Assembly (NCBI RefSeq): GCF_000733845.1
Contig: NZ_JPOI01000001.1
Coordinates: 3,225,001 to 3,289,000 of the forward strand
DNA: 64,000 nt
Source: Geobacillus vulcani PSS1
GTDB taxonomy: Bacteria; Bacillota; Bacilli; Bacillales; Anoxybacillaceae
Direction: 5' to 3'
Part shown: positions 58,916-64,000 of the stretch, piece by piece
Numbering within the stretch: position 1 is the stretch's first letter
How the letters are laid out: each line of letters begins with the position of its first letter
The notes under the pieces: generated by a model
What the model saw: the letters and a program-made list of their open reading frames with translations, nothing else
What the model was told of the DNA's origin: nothing
The model's database searches: none
Position numbers and translations under genes: made by a program

Positions 58916-59266
58916 TTGAAGAAAATTATTGTGATCCTGTTGTTATTGTCAATCACTTTGGTTTTTGTCAGCTGCAATTCAAGCAATTTGAGCAATGCAA
59001 ACAATCCTAACTTACCTATCATTCAAGCTGCTTATGATTCATTATCAGTTTCGGAAAAGAAGGAAATTAATGGAGATTGGAGAGACGCTAATGTAGACGA
59101 AAGGGTGGTAACGAAACGAAATGGTTCATTAACTGATCCAAATTATGATGGAAAAGAAGTCTATGTGGTCACTTTTAGTTCTAAAAGAAGCAATGTGTTA
59201 GGAGACATTAGTGTTTATGTGTCTAAAGATAAAAAGAAAGTAATCGGTAAGGGATATCGTGAATAA
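58916..59266 (+). CDS. Small predicted lipoprotein of unknown function
   Basis: The 116-residue product starts at a TTG after GGGGGAG with a signal peptide (KKIIVILLLLSITLVFVSC). The lipobox VSC makes Cys20 the likely lipidated residue. The mature part is polar, with a C-terminal strand region (GKEVYVVTFSSKRSNVLGDI, then VYVSKDKKKVIGKGYR) that looks like a PepSY-type fold. The gene is AT-rich compared with its neighbours, suggesting acquisition. A strong terminator follows it. Confidence 0.8.
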   Translation: MKKIIVILLLLSITLVFVSCNSSNLSNANNPNLPIIQAAYDSLSVSEKKEINGDWRDANVDERVVTKRNGSLTDPNYDGKEVYVVTFSSKRSNVLGDISVYVSKDKKKVIGKGYRE

Positions 59267-59314
59267 AAACGAAGGAATAAAGCAAAACGATGCTTTATTC
59301 CTTCGTTTTTTTTA
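59266..59314 (+). terminator. Terminator after the lipoprotein gene
   Basis: AAAACGAAGGAATAAAGC / GCTTTATTCCTTCGTTTT is an 18-bp perfect stem with an 8-base loop and a run of T. It could also work in the other direction. Confidence 0.95.
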
Positions 59315-59318
59315 TTGA

Positions 59319-59459
59319 TTATTGTTCGGTTAGCTGGTTCTCCATGTCGGATAGTGATATATCTAAATTATCCTTTTCTCCTTTCTCATGGTGGCGCTTA
59401 ACTTTATTTTGTTTTTCATCAACCTGTAGATGAGCATTTTTTATTACAACAATTTCCAT
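59319..59459 (-). CDS. Possible small protein of 46 residues
   Basis: A short open frame gives MEIVVIKNAHLQVDEKQNKV, then KRHHEKGEKDNLDIS and an acidic end LTEQ. The composition is plausible for a real, charged protein, and it is AT-rich like the lipoprotein gene. The ribosome binding site is weak. A second small frame (59463-59585, ending MGGTLFVS) lies just upstream on the same strand; the two could be fragments of a lost gene. No family is recognised. Confidence 0.35.
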   Translation of the reverse strand: MEIVVIKNAHLQVDEKQNKVKRHHEKGEKDNLDISLSDMENQLTEQ

Positions 59460-59587
59460 TCTCTAAGAGACAAACAGGGTACCTCCCATAGTCATCAAGT
59501 CTTCGCTAGTTCGAATGACTTTGGCCGTTCTATCGCCATTTCCGTCATCATCGGAAGCGACGGAAGTCCCGTTCGCCAATAACACAT

Positions 59588-59621
59588 GACAAAAGCGCGA
59601 ACCATCCTTTGGTCCGCGCTT
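59588..59621 (-). terminator. Terminator after pyrE (end of the pyr operon)
   Basis: AAGCGCG-ACC / GGT-CGCGCTT stem with one mismatch followed by TTGTC on the minus strand. Confidence 0.8.
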
Positions 59622-59633
59622 CTTTCTTCTCGT

Positions 59634-60253
59634 CTATTTCCCCCACTTTTCCGGATTTTCCCGCCATTGCCGCAATGCCGCCAGGTCGTGTTCGCTGACG
59701 GCGCCAAGGCGGACGGCCGTTTCGATGAGTGTGTCGTAGTCGGTGAGGGTGTAGGCAGGCACATTCGCTTCGGCAAACGCCTGCTTCGCTTTTTCGAGTC
59801 CGTACGTGAAGATGGCGGCGACGCCAAGCACCTCGCAGCCTGCGTCTTTCAAGGCGCGCACGGTCGTGAGCGAGCTGCCGCCGGTCGAGATTAAGTCTTC
59901 GATGACGACGACGCGTTGGCCCGGTTCGGCTTTGCCTTCGATTTGCTTCCCTTTTCCGTGCGCTTTCGCTTGGCTGCGGACGTAGCACATCGGCAAACCA
60001 AGCCGCTCGCTCACCCACGCGGCGTGCGGGATGCCGGCGGTCGCTGTGCCGGCGATGAGGTCCGCTTCGGGGAAATGGGTGCGGATGAGGTCCGCGAGAC
60101 CGTCGGCGATCAGGCGGCGCACATCCGGATAAGCGAGCGTCAGGCGGTTGTCGCAATAAATCGGCGCTTGTAAGCCCGATGACCAGGTGAACGGGTCGTT
60201 CGGCCGCAAAGCGACCGCTCCTATTTCAAGCAGTTGGGCGGCAATGTCGTATT

Positions 60254-60257
<4 letters not shown>
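59634..60257 (-). CDS. pyrE: Orotate phosphoribosyltransferase
   Basis: PyrE makes OMP from orotate and PRPP. The 207-residue protein has [32 protein letters not shown] and the PRPP-binding motif [27 protein letters not shown] sets the ATG (MKYDIAAQ), which overlaps the pyrF stop (ATGA). It is the last gene of the pyr operon. Confidence 0.98.
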
Positions 60258-62652
<2,395 letters not shown>

Positions 62653-62656
<4 letters not shown>

Positions 62657-64000
62657 GACCGCACCAACTCTTCCGTCATCGCCGTTGTCGAGAACGTCAT
62701 CGATTCGAGCACTTGCAGCATCGCCCGTGCGGTATCGAGCGACGTCAAGCACGGAATGCCGTTTTCGACCGCTTCGCGGCGGATGCGGAAGCCGTCGCTT
62801 TCCGGCTGTTTCCCTTTCGTCAACGTGTTGATGACGACTTGCGCCTTCCCTTGACGGATGACATCCAAAATGTTCGGCGACGCCGAATGGATTTTATTGA
62901 CGACCGTCACCGGGATGCCGGCCGCTTTCAGCGTTTCCGCCGTGCCGTTCGTCGCCAGCAGCTGATAGCCGATGTCCGCAAAGCGGCGGGCCAGCTCGAC
63001 CGCTTCTTCTTTGTCTTTGTCCGCGACCGTCAACAGCACCGCCCCGTGCGGCTGGATGTGGATGCCCGAGGCGACAAGTCCTTTATAGAGCGCTTTTTCA
63101 AACGTCACATCCTTACCGATCACTTCACCGGTCGATTTCATTTCCGGGCCGAGCGAAATGTCGACATTGCGCAATTTCGCAAACGAGAACACCGGCACTT
63201 TCACGTACACGCCTGGACGGACCGGGCGAACGCCGGTTTCATAGCCCATCTCAGCCAGCTTCGCCCCTAAAATGGCCTTGGTGGCGAGGTTGGCCATCGG
63301 CACGCCGGTGATTTTGCTTAAAAACGGCACGGTGCGGCTTGAACGCGGGTTTACTTCCAACACGTAGACATCGCTTCCCGAGACGACGAACTGGATGTTT
63401 AAGAGCCCGACGATGCGCAGCCCGCGCGCCAGCCGGATCGTGTCATCCGCGATCTTATCGATCACTTCGACACTTAACGTTTGCGGCGGGTAGACGGCGA
63501 TCGAGTCGCCGGAATGGACGCCGGCCCGTTCGATATGCTCCATAATGCCCGGGATGACGACCGTCTCGCCGTCGGAAATGGCGTCGACTTCGACTTCCTT
63601 GCCGGTGATGTAGCGGTCGACGAGCACCGGGTGCTGCGGGTTGACGCGCACGGCGTGCTCCATGTAATGGAGCAGCTCCTCACGATTGTACACAATCTCC
63701 ATCGCCCGGCCGCCGAGCACGTACGACGGGCGGACGAGCACCGGATAGCCGATCTCTTCGGCGATGGCGACCGCTTCTTCGACCGAAACGGCCGTTTTGC
63801 CGGCCGGTTTGGGAATGCCGAGTTCGGAAAGCGCCTGTTCAAATTTGTCGCGGTCTTCGGCGCGGTCCAAATCCTCCAGCGTCGTCCCGAGCAAGCGGAC
63901 GCCACGCGCCTCGAGTTCGGCCGCCAAATTGATCGCCGTCTGGCCGCCAAACTGAACGATGACGCCGACCGGCTTCTCAAGGTCGATGACATGCATCACG
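62653..64000 (-). CDS. carB: Carbamoyl-phosphate synthase large subunit, C-terminal part (runs off the window)
   Basis: CarB makes carbamoyl phosphate for pyrimidine synthesis. Only the last 448 residues are present: the second ATP-grasp half ([53 protein letters not shown]) and the C-terminal MGS-like regulatory domain ([20 protein letters not shown]). It is followed by pyrK-pyrD-pyrF-pyrE, so it is the pyrimidine copy. The PyrR attenuators expected upstream lie outside this window. Confidence 0.97.

Noticed and set aside
59463-59585. A 40-codon minus-strand frame starting at a GTG beside the pyrE terminator
   Set aside because: No ribosome binding site and no family; mentioned under the neighbouring small frame but not called as a gene.

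Overview
The window is chromosomal DNA from a thermophilic Bacillaceae bacterium, most likely Geobacillus or a close relative. Gene order matches the Bacillus subtilis fliG-to-pyr region almost gene for gene. Base composition is GC-rich for a Bacillus, and the ribosomal proteins (L19, L28, S16) look like those of Geobacillus stearothermophilus. Nearly everything is on the minus strand; only rpmB, rqcH and a small lipoprotein gene are on the plus strand. Because of this, higher coordinates are upstream.

Layout from left to right: the start of the flagellar basal-body operon (fliG partial, fliF, fliE, flgC, flgB); xerC-hslV-hslU-codY; topA; dprA; sucCD; ylqG-ylqH and rnhB; rbgA and a signal peptidase; rplS with its leader, trmD, rimM, ylqD; khpA and rpsP; the SRP genes ffh, ylxM and ftsY; smc and rnc; the fatty-acid block acpP, fabG, fabD, plsX, fapR; recG; sdaAA/sdaAB; fakA and yloU; rpmB facing spoVM; thiN, rpe, rsgA, prkC, prpC, rlmN, rsmB, fmt, def, priA, coaBC, rpoZ, gmk, remA, yicC; the P-type Ca-ATPase yloB. 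Divergent from yloB is rqcH, whose 3' end is abutted by a complete IS200/IS605 element (tnpA+tnpB). A small AT-rich island with a lipoprotein gene follows, and then the distal pyr operon (carB partial, pyrK, pyrD, pyrF, pyrE).

The genes form a dense housekeeping region serving translation and ribosome assembly (rplS, rpsP, rpmB, rbgA, rsgA, rimM, trmD, rlmN, rsmB, fmt, def, rqcH), protein targeting (ffh, ftsY, lepB), lipid synthesis under FapR, chromosome upkeep (smc, topA, priA, recG, xerC, rnhB), and signalling (prkC/prpC, codY). Regulation visible in the DNA includes sigma-A promoters, a FapR operator, a probable CcpA cre site at sucCD, the L19 leader RNA and many intrinsic terminators. 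Several terminators sit just before a downstream gene on the same strand.

The least ordinary parts are: a multi-hairpin structured segment upstream of lepB; a 74-bp tandem repeat between rnc and smc; the TnpB element whose right end appears to supply the stop codon of rqcH and whose guide RNA would point into rqcH; HslV without the N-terminal serine known from B. subtilis; and the absence of trmFO from its conserved slot between topA and xerC.
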